Assembly (NCBI GenBank): GCA_023437345.1
Contig: JAEZGC010000169.1
Location: 1-16,266, forward strand
DNA from: Actinomycetes bacterium
Lineage (GTDB): Bacteria > Actinomycetota > Actinomycetes > Propionibacteriales > Propionibacteriaceae
Length of the DNA stretch: 16,266 bases
Direction: 5' to 3'
Both the position numbers and the translations under genes were made by a program. The notes under the pieces were generated by a model, which made no database searches, was not told where the DNA came from, and saw only the letters and a program-made list of their open reading frames with translations. Shown piece by piece: positions 7,136-15,365 of this stretch. Position 1 is the stretch's first letter; each line of letters opens with the position of its first letter.

Positions 7136-7654
7136 CTAACGCTTGGAGTACTGGGGAGCCTTGCGGGCCTTCTTCAGACCTGCCTTCTTGCGCTCCTTGA
7201 TCCGCGCGTCGCGGGTCAGTAGCCCGGCCTTCTTCAGGGCCGGACGGGAGGCTTCGGTGTCGACGGCGTTGAGGGCGCGGGCAATGCCGAGCCGCAGCGC
7301 GCCGGCCTGGCCGGTCACCCCGCCACCGACGATGGTCGCGATCACGTCGTAGGAGCCGACCACGGCGGCGGTCACGAAGGGCTCGTTGACCGTCTGCTGG
7401 TGCAGCTTGTTGGGGAAGTAGTCCTCAAGGGTGCGACCGTTGATCGAGAACTGGCCGGTGCCCGGGACGATCCGGACCCGCGCGATGGCCTCCTTGCGAC
7501 GGCCGGTGGCCCCGGCGGGGGCGACCATGGCCGGGCGCCCGCCCGGGACGGCGGCGCTGGGAACGGCCTCGGCACGGTAGGCGATCTCGCGTTCGCCCTC
7601 GGTGAAGGGGACGAACTCGTCGGTGGTCTCAGTCTCTTCGACGATGTCGGTCAC
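7136..7654 (-). CDS. rpsI: 30S ribosomal protein S9 (uS9)
   Basis: This encodes 172 residues. The conserved S9 core begins at ATGRRKEAIARVRIVPG and includes NGRTLEDYFPNK, GGGVTGQAGALRLGIARAL and RDARIKERKKAGLKKARKAP. The C-terminus PQYSKR is the tail that reaches the ribosomal P site. An acidic, low-complexity N-terminal extension of about 45 residues precedes the core; such extensions are usual in actinobacterial S9. Two GTG starts are possible. The one at 7654 has AGGAA 5 nt upstream and is chosen. The one at 7669 overlaps the rplM stop by 4 bases and adds 5 residues. The gene follows rplM in the universal L13-S9 order. Confidence 0.96.
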   Translation of the reverse strand: MTDIVEETETTDEFVPFTEGEREIAYRAEAVPSAAVPGGRPAMVAPAGATGRRKEAIARVRIVPGTGQFSINGRTLEDYFPNKLHQQTVNEPFVTAAVVGSYDVIATIVGGGVTGQAGALRLGIARALNAVDTEASRPALKKAGLLTRDARIKERKKAGLKKARKAPQYSKR

Positions 7655-7659
7655 TGTGG

Positions 7660-7664
7660 TTCCT
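7660..7664 (-). promoter_or_regulatory. Ribosome binding site deciding the rpsI start
   Basis: AGGAA on the minus strand sits 5 nt before GTG 7654. The earlier GTG at 7669 lies upstream of this site, so it is the weaker candidate. Confidence 0.5.
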
Positions 7665-7665
7665 G

Positions 7666-8109
7666 TCACTGAGCGATCTGGGTGATCTGGTACGGCTGCG
7701 GCTTCTGGGCGGTGTGCGGGTGCTCCGGGCCGGCGTACACCTTGAGCTTCTTGATCAGCTGACGGCTGAGCTTGTTCTTGGGGAGCATGCCCCACACGGC
7801 CTTCTCGACGGCCTTGCGCGGATCGGACTCCAGCAGCTCGCCGTAGGAGATCGACTTCAGCCCGCCCGGGCGGCCGGAGTGCCGGTACGCCAGCTTGTCG
7901 GTGCGCTTGTTGCCGGTCAGCGCGACCTTGGACGCGTTCACAACGACGACGAAGTCGCCGGTGTCGACGTGCGGCGCGAACTGCGCCTTGTGCTTGCCGC
8001 GCAGCAGGGTGGCCGCAGTCACCGCGAGGCGGCCCAGGATCACGTCCTCGGCGTCGATGACGTGCCAGTTCCTGGTGATCTCGCCAGGCTTCGGGCTGTA
8101 CGTAGACAC
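7666..8109 (-). CDS. rplM: 50S ribosomal protein L13 (uL13)
   Basis: This encodes 147 residues, the usual L13 length. The product starts (GTG)STYSPKPGEITRNWHVIDAE, matching the actinobacterial form. Further L13 signatures are LGRLAVTAATLLRGKHK, DTGDFVVVVNA, YRHSGRPGG and WGMLPKNKLSRQ. The frame is open for 29 more codons upstream, but those residues are not L13-like, so GTG 8109 is the start. The nearest Shine-Dalgarno-like sequence is CAGG, 9 nt before it. It heads the rplM-rpsI-glmM run and diverges from the citrate synthase gene across 183 bp. I see no strong promoter boxes for it in that gap; a GATAGT about 40 nt upstream is a weak candidate. Confidence 0.96.
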   Translation of the reverse strand: MSTYSPKPGEITRNWHVIDAEDVILGRLAVTAATLLRGKHKAQFAPHVDTGDFVVVVNASKVALTGNKRTDKLAYRHSGRPGGLKSISYGELLESDPRKAVEKAVWGMLPKNKLSRQLIKKLKVYAGPEHPHTAQKPQPYQITQIAQ

Positions 8110-8280
8110 GGTCAAAGACCTGCTTCCATGTGTTGTCTTCACTATCGTCCAGTGCGGGATTTGCCACAGGGCAGACCACAGCGCAACGACGTCCAAGGTT
8201 ACCGCGCGCGATTGGGCCGGTCAAAACGCGGCCGGTGGGGCCAAAATCACGGACCCCGCCCCGGCTCGATCTGCGCGCCG

Positions 8281-8286
8281 TAGGGT
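8281..8286 (+). promoter_or_regulatory. Probable -10 box of a leaderless citrate synthase promoter
   Basis: TAGGGT fits TANNNT and is followed by 6 nt and the ATG at 8293. There is no Shine-Dalgarno sequence in those 6 nt. The transcription start would coincide with the start codon. No good -35 hexamer is visible. Confidence 0.5.
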
Positions 8287-8292
8287 GCGCCC

Positions 8293-9570
<1,278 letters not shown>

Positions 9571-9735
9571 CCCGTCAGCCGGCCCCCGTCAACGCCTCCT
9601 GGTGAGTGTCCCTCCCGAACTCGCCACACACCCTCACAGCGAGCCGGGATCGGGGCGTCGTCGGACCGCCCCGGGCCGTCCGGAGCCGGCTCCGCGAATC
9701 GGCCAAAACTGGTTGCAGGGTGTCAGTACCGCGGG

Positions 9736-9741
9736 CAAGGT
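9736..9741 (+). promoter_or_regulatory. Weak -10-like box upstream of the EF-G2-like gene
   Basis: CAAGGT is followed by 7 nt and the ATG at 9749. TTGCAG lies 17 nt upstream and could be its -35 element. Both match consensus only in part. The same AAGG could instead act as a ribosome site 8 nt from the ATG; the two readings cannot be separated from sequence alone. Confidence 0.3.
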
Positions 9742-9748
9742 TGTCCCC

Positions 9749-11815
9749 ATGAGTTCAAAGATGAGCGCTGCCTCGCTGCAGGTGACCAGTCCCGATGAAG
9801 TCCGCAACGTCGTCCTGATCGGAAACGCGGGATCGGGGAAGACCTCCCTGTTCGAGCAGCTGCTCAAGGCCCGGATCCCGGGCTACCGCGGCGAGAAGGA
9901 GGACGCCGAACGCGCCGCCCAGCTCTACCTCGCGTCGGTGGAGAACCGCGGCACCATCACCAACCTGCTCGACGCCCCGGGCCACCCCGACTTCGTCGGC
10001 GAGCTGCGGGCCGGCATTCGCGCCGCGGACGCCGCCCTGTTCGTCATCTCGGCCGCCGACGGCATCGACGGCGCTGCCGCCGCGCTGTGGGAGGAGTGCG
10101 AGGCCGCCCGGCTGCCGAGGATCATCGCGCTGACCAAGCTGGACGCCGGCCACGCCGACTTCGACGCCTCGGTCGCCGCCGCCCAGGCCGCCTTCGGCGA
10201 GGGCGTCCTGCCGACCCACGTCCCCACCCTGTCGGCCCCCGGCGTGGTGTCGGGAAACATCGGCCTGCTCAGCCTCGAGGAGCACGACTACTCGGGCAAG
10301 GAGGTGGTCAACCGAACGCTGAGCGCCGACGACGACGACGTCGAGGCCTACCGCGGGCCGCTGATCGAGGCGATCATCCAGGAGGCCGAGGACGACTCGC
10401 TGATGGACCGCTACCTGTCCGGCGAGACCCTCGACACCGAGTACCTGCTCGATGACCTGATGAAGGCGGTCGCCACCGCCAACCTGTTCCCCGTCGTCCC
10501 GGTCGCCTCCAACACCGGCGTCGGCGTCGAGGAGATCCTGCGGCTGATCGCCCACGGCTTCCCGACCCCGAGCCTGCACCCCAACCCGCCGGTCACAACC
10601 CCGGCCGGCGGCGAGCTGCCGACCCCGACGGCCGACCCGGCCGGCCCGCTGGTGGCACAGGTGATCCGCACGACCACCGACCCGTTCGCGGGCCGGCTGT
10701 CGATGGTCCGGGTCTTCTCCGGCACGTTGCGCGCCGAGGACACCGTCCACGTCAGCGGACACGGCTCGCGCACCGATGACCACGACTCCGACGAGCGGAT
10801 CGGCCTCATCCAGGCCGTCGTCGGCACCGAGCTCAAGCCGCGGACGCAGGCGATCGCCGGCGAGATAGTCCTGGTCCCCAAGCTGTCGACCGCCGAGACC
10901 GGTGACACCCTGTCGGCGAAGGACCGGCCGGCCCTGATCGGGCGGTGGGCGCTTCCCGACCCGCTGCTGCCGCTGGCGATCCGGGCGGCCACCCGCAACG
11001 ACGAGGACAAGCTCGCCGGCGCCCTCAACCGGCTGGTGGTGGAGGACACCACCGTCCGGCTGGACCGCGGTGCCAGCGACCAGCTGGTGCTGTGGACCAC
11101 CGGCCAGGCCCACGCCGACCTGCTGCTGGCCCGCCTGGTCGAGCGCTACGGCGTCAAGGTCGAGCAGGACGAGCTGAAGATCGCGCTGCGCGAGACGTTC
11201 ACCGGCAAGGCCACCGCGCTGGGTCGCCACGTCAAGCAGTCCGGCGGCCACGGCCAGTACGCGGTCTGCAACATCGAGGTCGAGCCGCTGGAGCGCGGCG
11301 CCGGGTTCGAGTTCGTCGACAAGGTGGTGGGCGGCGCCGTCCCGCGGCAGTTCATCCCGTCGGTGGAGAAGGGCATCCGCAGCCAGCTCGACAAGGGAGT
11401 CTTCGCCGGGTACCCGATGGTCGACATCCGGGTCACCCTGTTCGACGGCAAAGCGCACTCGGTCGACTCCTCGGACATGGCCTTCCAGCTGGCCGGCGCG
11501 CTGGCGATCAAGGAGGCCGCCACCCCCAAGGTGGTCGGGCTGCTGGAGCCCATCGACCTGGTCACGGTGACCGTTGGCGAGGAGTACCTCGGCCCGGTGA
11601 TGACCGACCTGTCGGGACGCCGGGCGCAGCTGCTGGGCTCGGACTCGGAGAACCGCAAGGCGATCATCAGGGCGCTGGTCCCGCAGGCCGAGCTGGCCCG
11701 TTACGCGATAGACCTGCGCGGGATCGGCCACGGTTCTGGCACCTTCACCCGGGAGTTCCACGGCTACGAGCTGCTGCCGTCCAACCTGACCGAGAAGTAC
11801 GCCAAGGCGAACTGA
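9749..11815 (+). CDS. fusA2: Elongation factor G-like protein (EF-G2 type)
   Basis: This encodes 688 residues with EF-G domain order. The G domain shows P-loop GNAGSGKT (about residues 27-34), LLDAPGHPDF for DxxG, and TKLD in place of NKxD. Domain II follows near QVIRTTTDPFAGRLSMVRVFSG. Domains III-V show TGQAHADLLLARLVERYGV, SGGHGQYAVCNIEVEPL and HGSGTFTREFHGYELLP. Compared with canonical EF-G, the stretch between P-loop and DAPGH is short and lacks the usual switch I sequence ending in GITI-SAATT. Family knowledge: actinobacteria carry such an EF-G2 beside true EF-G; the mycobacterial one is reported to bind guanine nucleotides yet not replace EF-G in translocation. A GTG at 9602 in frame would add 49 non-conserved residues and is rejected. 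The role in this organism is not known. Confidence 0.9.
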   Translation: MSSKMSAASLQVTSPDEVRNVVLIGNAGSGKTSLFEQLLKARIPGYRGEKEDAERAAQLYLASVENRGTITNLLDAPGHPDFVGELRAGIRAADAALFVISAADGIDGAAAALWEECEAARLPRIIALTKLDAGHADFDASVAAAQAAFGEGVLPTHVPTLSAPGVVSGNIGLLSLEEHDYSGKEVVNRTLSADDDDVEAYRGPLIEAIIQEAEDDSLMDRYLSGETLDTEYLLDDLMKAVATANLFPVVPVASNTGVGVEEILRLIAHGFPTPSLHPNPPVTTPAGGELPTPTADPAGPLVAQVIRTTTDPFAGRLSMVRVFSGTLRAEDTVHVSGHGSRTDDHDSDERIGLIQAVVGTELKPRTQAIAGEIVLVPKLSTAETGDTLSAKDRPALIGRWALPDPLLPLAIRAATRNDEDKLAGALNRLVVEDTTVRLDRGASDQLVLWTTGQAHADLLLARLVERYGVKVEQDELKIALRETFTGKATALGRHVKQSGGHGQYAVCNIEVEPLERGAGFEFVDKVVGGAVPRQFIPSVEKGIRSQLDKGVFAGYPMVDIRVTLFDGKAHSVDSSDMAFQLAGALAIKEAATPKVVGLLEPIDLVTVTVGEEYLGPVMTDLSGRRAQLLGSDSENRKAIIRALVPQAELARYAIDLRGIGHGSGTFTREFHGYELLPSNLTEKYAKAN

Positions 11816-11825
11816 GCACGTCGCG

Positions 11826-11848
11826 CCCGGGGGCCGGCGGCCCCCGGG
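11826..11848. terminator. Perfect hairpin between convergent genes, possible bidirectional terminator
   Basis: A 10-bp perfect inverted repeat, CCCGGGGGCC / GGCCCCCGGG, surrounds a 3-nt loop GGC. It lies 11 bp after the EF-G2-like stop and 7 bp before the MarC stop on the other strand, so it sits at the 3' end of both genes. There is no T-run on either side, so it is not a classic rho-independent terminator; stem-only terminators are common in GC-rich actinobacteria. Confidence 0.55.
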
Positions 11849-11854
11849 TGCGGC

Positions 11855-12469
11855 TCAGCCCTGGGCGGCGATGAAGCCGAACACCCCGTCGGCGACCATC
11901 TGGACGGCGATCGCGGCCAGCAGCAGGCCCGCGATCCGGGAGGCGAGCATCGTCCCCGACTCCCGCAGCACCGAGCGGATCAGGCCCGCGTAGCGCAGGA
12001 ACACCCAGACCAGGCCCATCACGATCACCAGCGCGAGGCCGACGGTGATGTGCCCGGTCGGGAATTGAGCGGCCTGGACGGCGAGCATGGTCGCGACGAT
12101 GGCGCCGGGGCCCGCCATCAGCGGGGTACCCAGCGGCACGATGGCGACGTTGACCCCCTTGTGCAGGACGGGGTCGCCGCCGCGTCCGGTCAGCAGCTCG
12201 AGCGCGACTATCAGCAGCAGCAGGCCGCCGGAGACCTGCAGCGCGGGCACCGAGACGTGCAGGTACAGCAGGATCTGCTGGCCGAACAGCGCGAACAGGG
12301 TGATCACCCCGAACGCGACTATCGACGACTTGGACGCGGCGGCGCGGCGCTCGGCCGGCGACAGGGGGCTCGTGAGGCCGAGGAACACGGGCAGCAGGCC
12401 TGGCGGGTCGACGATCACGAAGAGGGTGACGGCGGTGGTGAGCAGCAGTTGCCAGTCGACCAGGATCAC
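11855..12469 (-). CDS. MarC-family integral membrane protein
   Basis: This encodes 204 residues with about six membrane helices. The first holds the family signature FVIVDPPGLLPVFLGLT near residues 17-33. Others are around ALFGQQILLYL, VSGGLLLLIVALELL, PLMAGPGAIVATML (a second conserved P-GPG motif), GLALVIVMGLVWVFL and IAGLLLAAIAVQMVADGV. The family (also called UPF0056) was once tied to multiple antibiotic resistance in E. coli, but that link has not held up, and its substrate is unknown. The start is GTG 12469, placed 6 nt after a TAGGGT box, which suggests a leaderless message. It lies 104 bp downstream of yccF on the same strand and ends facing the EF-G2-like gene. Confidence 0.9.
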   Translation of the reverse strand: MILVDWQLLLTTAVTLFVIVDPPGLLPVFLGLTSPLSPAERRAAASKSSIVAFGVITLFALFGQQILLYLHVSVPALQVSGGLLLLIVALELLTGRGGDPVLHKGVNVAIVPLGTPLMAGPGAIVATMLAVQAAQFPTGHITVGLALVIVMGLVWVFLRYAGLIRSVLRESGTMLASRIAGLLLAAIAVQMVADGVFGFIAAQG

Positions 12470-12475
12470 TCAGCC

Positions 12476-12481
12476 ACCCTA
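12476..12481 (-). promoter_or_regulatory. Probable -10 box of a leaderless MarC-family gene promoter
   Basis: TAGGGT on the minus strand is followed by 6 nt (GGCTGA) and GTG 12469. This gives the gene its own promoter despite following yccF, and it supports the GTG as the start. It is the same hexamer and spacing as at the citrate synthase gene. Confidence 0.5.
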
Positions 12482-12573
12482 AGGGATTCCGCCCGGTTCG
12501 CTTGACCAGCCGGGGCGGTCCGGCAGCGCGTGTGGAGCACCCGACCCGCGTGCCGAGGAACCGTCCCCGCGAG

Positions 12574-12984
12574 CTACACCGAGTGCAGCGGACGGGTGCC
12601 CGGCGGCAGGTAGCGGGCGTCCACGATGTCCTTGCCGAACGGGACGCAGGTGACCGGGATCATCTTGAGGTTGGCGATCGCCAGCGGGATTCCGATGATG
12701 GTGACCGCCTGGGCGGCGGCGGTGGTGAGGTGGCCGATCGCCAGCCAGACGCCGGCGACCACGAACCAGATCACGTTGCCCAGCGCCGAGCCGACACCGG
12801 CGCCCGGCTTGGGGACGACGGCGCGGCCGAACGGCCACAGCGCGTAGCCGGCCATCCTGAAGGACGCGATCCCGAACGGGATGGTGACGATGAGGATGCA
12901 GGCGACGATGCCCGCCAGCAGGTAGCCAAGGGCGAGCCACAGGCCTCCGAAGACAAGCCAGATCAGGTTAAGCAGGAACCGCAT
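12574..12984 (-). CDS. yccF: YccF-domain inner-membrane protein
   Basis: This encodes 136 residues. Two YccF repeats are visible. The first half has NLIWLVFGGLWLALGYLLAG and TIPFGIASFRMAGYALWPFGR. The second has NVIWFVVAGVWLAIGHLTTA and GIPLAIANLKMIPVTCVPFGKDIV. Each half ends with the P-x-G/A-I-A-x-x-K/R ... PFG pattern of the family. Four hydrophobic helices are likely. The function of YccF proteins is not established. ATG 12984 is chosen because AGAGG lies 5 nt upstream and the conserved domain begins at once; the frame is open further upstream without family similarity. A 7-bp hairpin lies in the leader just before the ribosome site. Confidence 0.9.
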   Translation of the reverse strand: MRFLLNLIWLVFGGLWLALGYLLAGIVACILIVTIPFGIASFRMAGYALWPFGRAVVPKPGAGVGSALGNVIWFVVAGVWLAIGHLTTAAAQAVTIIGIPLAIANLKMIPVTCVPFGKDIVDARYLPPGTRPLHSV

Positions 12985-13000
12985 TGCATCCTCTCGCATC

Positions 13001-13021
13001 CGCCCGGCTCCACCCCGGGCG
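13001..13021 (-). repeat. Inverted repeat (hairpin) in the yccF leader
   Basis: CGCCCGG and CCGGGCG, 7 bp each, flank a 7-nt spacer. In the yccF mRNA the hairpin would end 16 nt before the ATG, just upstream of the AGAGG ribosome site. It could be a leader structure or simply a GC-rich chance palindrome. Confidence 0.35.
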
Positions 13022-13140
13022 CGAGTCCATGAAACCCGACGGATCGCCGGATCCCCAGCCCCGGCGACCCTGACCGCCCCCTGACCCGACCCGGTGCCGC
13101 CACCGGTCCCGACCGGAGCCGGCGCCGCCGCGCGACTCCC

Positions 13141-13146
13141 TAGAAT
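13141..13146 (+). promoter_or_regulatory. Probable -10 box of a leaderless trmB promoter
   Basis: TAGAAT is close to the bacterial -10 consensus, and 7 nt separate it from ATG 13154. There is no Shine-Dalgarno site in the gap. It would start the trmB-truA-methyltransferase transcript. Confidence 0.55.
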
Positions 13147-13153
13147 GGCGGCC

Positions 13154-13870
13154 ATGCCCAGCGCCCCGATCCGTCGCGACGTGGTGTCCTATGTCAGGCG
13201 GAGCGCGCGGATGAACCCCTCCCAGCAGAGGGCCTGGGACGAGCTGCGGGGACGCTGGGTGCTCGACCTGCCGCCCGGAGAGCGGGTCACCTCGCTGGCC
13301 CCCGGCACGACCATCGACCCGGCGTCGCTGTTCGGCCGGCTGGCCCCGCTGCTGGTCGAGATCGGCTCGGGCAACGGCGACGTGGTGGCTGCGGTTGCCC
13401 AGGCCCGGCCGGAGGCGAACCTGCTCGCCTTCGAGGTCTTCGAGCCTGCGGTGGCCAGCACGCTGTCGAAGCTGCACCGCGCCGGCGTCACCAACGTCAG
13501 GCTGGTGGTCGCCGACGGTGCGCAGGCGCTGGCCGCCCTGCCCGTGGCCTCGGTGACCGAGTTGTGGACCTTCTTTCCCGACCCCTGGCACAAGGCCCGC
13601 CACCACAAGCGGCGCCTGGTCAGTCCGGAGTTCGCCGCGGCGGTCGCCGACCGGCTGGTGCCCGGTGGGACCTGGCGGCTGGCCACCGACTGGGAGGACT
13701 ACGCAGACCACGTCCGCCAGGTGCTGGCCGGGCAGCCCCGGCTGGTGGCCGATCCCGACCCGGTGCCGCGCTGGGACGCCCGGCCGCTGACCAAGTACGA
13801 GGCGCGAGGCGTCGCTGCCGGGCGCGCGATAGTCGACCTCAGCTACCGCCGCGCGGTGGAGCCGGCATGA
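13154..13870 (+). CDS. trmB: tRNA (guanosine(46)-N7)-methyltransferase
   Basis: This encodes 238 residues. It methylates N7 of G46 in the variable loop of tRNAs using S-adenosylmethionine. Signatures in order are YVRRSARMNPSQQRAW (residues 13-28), the SAM loop EIGSGNGD at 69-76, EVFEPAV at 94-100, the catalytic/tRNA-binding segment FPDPWHKARHHKRR at 141-154, and ATDWEDYA at 177-184. The frame is open 20 codons further upstream (ATG 13094), but ATG 13154 fits both the conserved N-terminus and the TAGAAT box. The stop overlaps the truA start as ATGA, so the two are translationally coupled. It diverges from yccF across 169 bp. Confidence 0.96.
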   Translation: MPSAPIRRDVVSYVRRSARMNPSQQRAWDELRGRWVLDLPPGERVTSLAPGTTIDPASLFGRLAPLLVEIGSGNGDVVAAVAQARPEANLLAFEVFEPAVASTLSKLHRAGVTNVRLVVADGAQALAALPVASVTELWTFFPDPWHKARHHKRRLVSPEFAAAVADRLVPGGTWRLATDWEDYADHVRQVLAGQPRLVADPDPVPRWDARPLTKYEARGVAAGRAIVDLSYRRAVEPA

Positions 13871-14709
13871 GGCTGCGGCTGGACATCGGCTACGACGGGT
13901 CCGGGTTCCACGGCTGGGCGACCCAAACCGGCCTGCGCACCGTGCAGGGCGAGCTTGAAGTGTGGATCCAGCGGGTGCTGCGGCTCACGACACCTCCGCA
14001 GCTGGTGGTCGCCGGACGCACCGACGCCGGCGTCCACGCCCGCGGCCAGGTGGCCCACCTCGACCTGCCCGACGACTCCCCCGCCGCCGAGGTGGCGGCG
14101 CTGCTGCAGCGCCGGCTGCGCCGGGCCCTGCCCGCCGACGTCCAGGTCCGCCGGGTCGGGATCGCCGAGCCCGGCTTCGACGCCCGGTTCTCAGCGATCT
14201 GGCGGCGCTACACCTACCGGCTCACCGACACCATCCCTGATCCGCTGTTGCGCCACCAGGTCGCCGCCGTCACCGTCGGACTCGACCTCGACCTGCTCAA
14301 CAGTGCGGCCGGCGCCCTGCTCGGCCTGCATGACTTCGCCGCCTTCTGCCGGGCCCGCGAGGGCGCGACGACGGTGCGGGAGCTGCAGCTGGTGGAGGCC
14401 GTCCGCGCCCCCGCCGGCCATGTCGAGATCACGGTCCGGGCCGACGCGTTCTGCCACTCGATGGTGCGCTCGCTGGTCGGTGCCCTGGTCGAGGTCGCCG
14501 GCCGGCGCCGCGACGCCGCCTGGCTGGCCGCGCTGCTGGACGCCGGCAGCCGCAGCGGCGAGGTGCCGGTGATGCCCGCCCACGGGCTGGTGCTTGAGGA
14601 GGTGGGCTACCCGCCGGCCGACCGGCTGGCAGCCCGCGCGCGTGAGGCAAGGGCCCGCCGCAGCCTGCCCGGTGACCCTCCCGGTGACTGCCCACAGGAG
14701 GAGCCGTGA
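13867..14709 (+). CDS. truA: tRNA pseudouridine(38-40) synthase
   Basis: This encodes 280 residues. It converts U38-U40 in the anticodon stem-loop of many tRNAs to pseudouridine. The N-terminus RLRLDIGYDGSGFHGWATQ and the active-site motif AGRTDAGVHARGQVAH, with catalytic Asp53, identify it. RRYTYRL (residue 116 onward), LLGLHDFAAFC and FCHSMVRSLVGALVEVA are further family segments. The C-terminal tail after VLEEVGYPPADRL is Arg/Ala/Pro-rich and probably unstructured. The start overlaps the trmB stop by 4 bases, and its own stop overlaps the next GTG by 4 bases (GTGA). All three neighbours modify RNA or look as if they do. Confidence 0.96.
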   Translation: MRLRLDIGYDGSGFHGWATQTGLRTVQGELEVWIQRVLRLTTPPQLVVAGRTDAGVHARGQVAHLDLPDDSPAAEVAALLQRRLRRALPADVQVRRVGIAEPGFDARFSAIWRRYTYRLTDTIPDPLLRHQVAAVTVGLDLDLLNSAAGALLGLHDFAAFCRAREGATTVRELQLVEAVRAPAGHVEITVRADAFCHSMVRSLVGALVEVAGRRRDAAWLAALLDAGSRSGEVPVMPAHGLVLEEVGYPPADRLAARAREARARRSLPGDPPGDCPQEEP

Positions 14710-15317
14710 GCCACTACTTCACCACACCGACCGGCCCGGAGAACCGCCGGCTGATCACCGCCCGGTTCTGGGACACCGACTGGGAGTTCGAGACCGCCGA
14801 CGGCGTCTTCTCCGCCGCCGGCCTCGACCTTGGCACCTCGGTGCTGCTGCGGGAGTCGGCGCCCCGGCCGCAGTCGCGGCGGCTGCTCGACCTGGGCTGC
14901 GGCTACGGCGTGCTCGCTGTCGCGCTGGCCACCGCCTGCCCGCAGGCGAGCGTGGACGCCGTCGACACCAACGAACGCGCCCTGGCGTTGACCGCGGCCA
15001 ATGCCGCCCGGCACCACGTCGGCGACCGGGTTCGTCCGATGCTGCCCGACGCGGCCGACCCGCAGGCCCGCTATGACGAGATCTGGTCCAACCCGCCGAT
15101 CCGGATCGGCAAGGACGCCCTGCACGACCTGCTGCTGAGCTGGCTGCCGCGGCTGGCACCCGACGGCGTGGCCCGGCTGGTCGTCGGGCGCAACCTTGGC
15201 GCCGACTCGCTGCAGCGCTGGCTGCTCGACAGGGGTCACCAGTGCACCAGGCAGGCCAGCGCGAAGGGGTTCCGCGTACTGGTGGTGCACGCGACTGGTG
15301 ACGCGGGAACCGGGTAA
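14706..15317 (+). CDS. Class I SAM-dependent methyltransferase, RsmC C-terminal-domain type
   Basis: This encodes 203 residues. The N-terminus MSHYFTTPTGPENRR and a short beta segment lead to the SAM-binding motif DLGCGYGVLA (62-71), the acidic residues of VDAVDTNERAL, and the catalytic SNPPIRIGK at 128-136. NPP-x motifs are typical of N-methyltransferases acting on exocyclic amines. By family, RsmC methylates N2 of G1207 in 16S rRNA, but that enzyme has an additional N-terminal domain; this protein matches only the catalytic half, as is usual in actinobacteria. The target is therefore inferred. GTG 14706 overlaps the truA stop (GTGA) and is preceded by a strong AGGAGG 4 nt away. It ends the trmB-truA operon. 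Confidence 0.88.
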   Translation: MSHYFTTPTGPENRRLITARFWDTDWEFETADGVFSAAGLDLGTSVLLRESAPRPQSRRLLDLGCGYGVLAVALATACPQASVDAVDTNERALALTAANAARHHVGDRVRPMLPDAADPQARYDEIWSNPPIRIGKDALHDLLLSWLPRLAPDGVARLVVGRNLGADSLQRWLLDRGHQCTRQASAKGFRVLVVHATGDAGTG

Positions 15318-15320
15318 TCC

Positions 15321-15326
15321 TAGGCT
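15321..15326 (+). promoter_or_regulatory. Probable -10 box for the 11-residue-repeat protein gene
   Basis: TAGGCT matches TANNNT and lies 3 bp after the methyltransferase stop. It would give a leader of about 33 nt carrying a GAGAGG ribosome site. An inverted repeat begins at the next base and overlaps the expected transcription start. Confidence 0.4.
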
Positions 15327-15349
15327 GGGTGCGGGAACACTCCGCACCC
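15327..15349 (+). repeat. Inverted repeat at the expected transcription start of the repeat-protein gene
   Basis: GGGTGCGG and CCGCACCC form a perfect 8-bp inverted repeat with a 7-nt spacer (GAACACT). It starts directly after TAGGCT. It could be a repressor site overlapping the start of transcription, or a hairpin ending the upstream operon; no T-run follows. Confidence 0.45.
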
Positions 15350-15365
15350 TACCGAGAGGATCCAG

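Noticed and set aside
8110..8292. Search for an L13-type autoregulatory leader upstream of rplM
   Set aside because: No stable structure or consensus could be supported by eye in the 183-bp divergent gap.
9602..9748. Upstream GTG start for the EF-G2-like protein
   Set aside because: The added 49 residues are Pro/Arg-rich and not family-like; a possible promoter lies within this stretch.
9571..9748. Search for a terminator or small RNA between citrate synthase and the EF-G2-like gene
   Set aside because: Only a 5-bp CTGAC-CC-GTCAG palindrome and weak repeats were found, which is not enough to call.
9755..11761. A 668-codon open frame antisense to the EF-G2-like gene
   Set aside because: It has no recognisable domain, typical shadow composition, and lies fully opposite a well-conserved gene.
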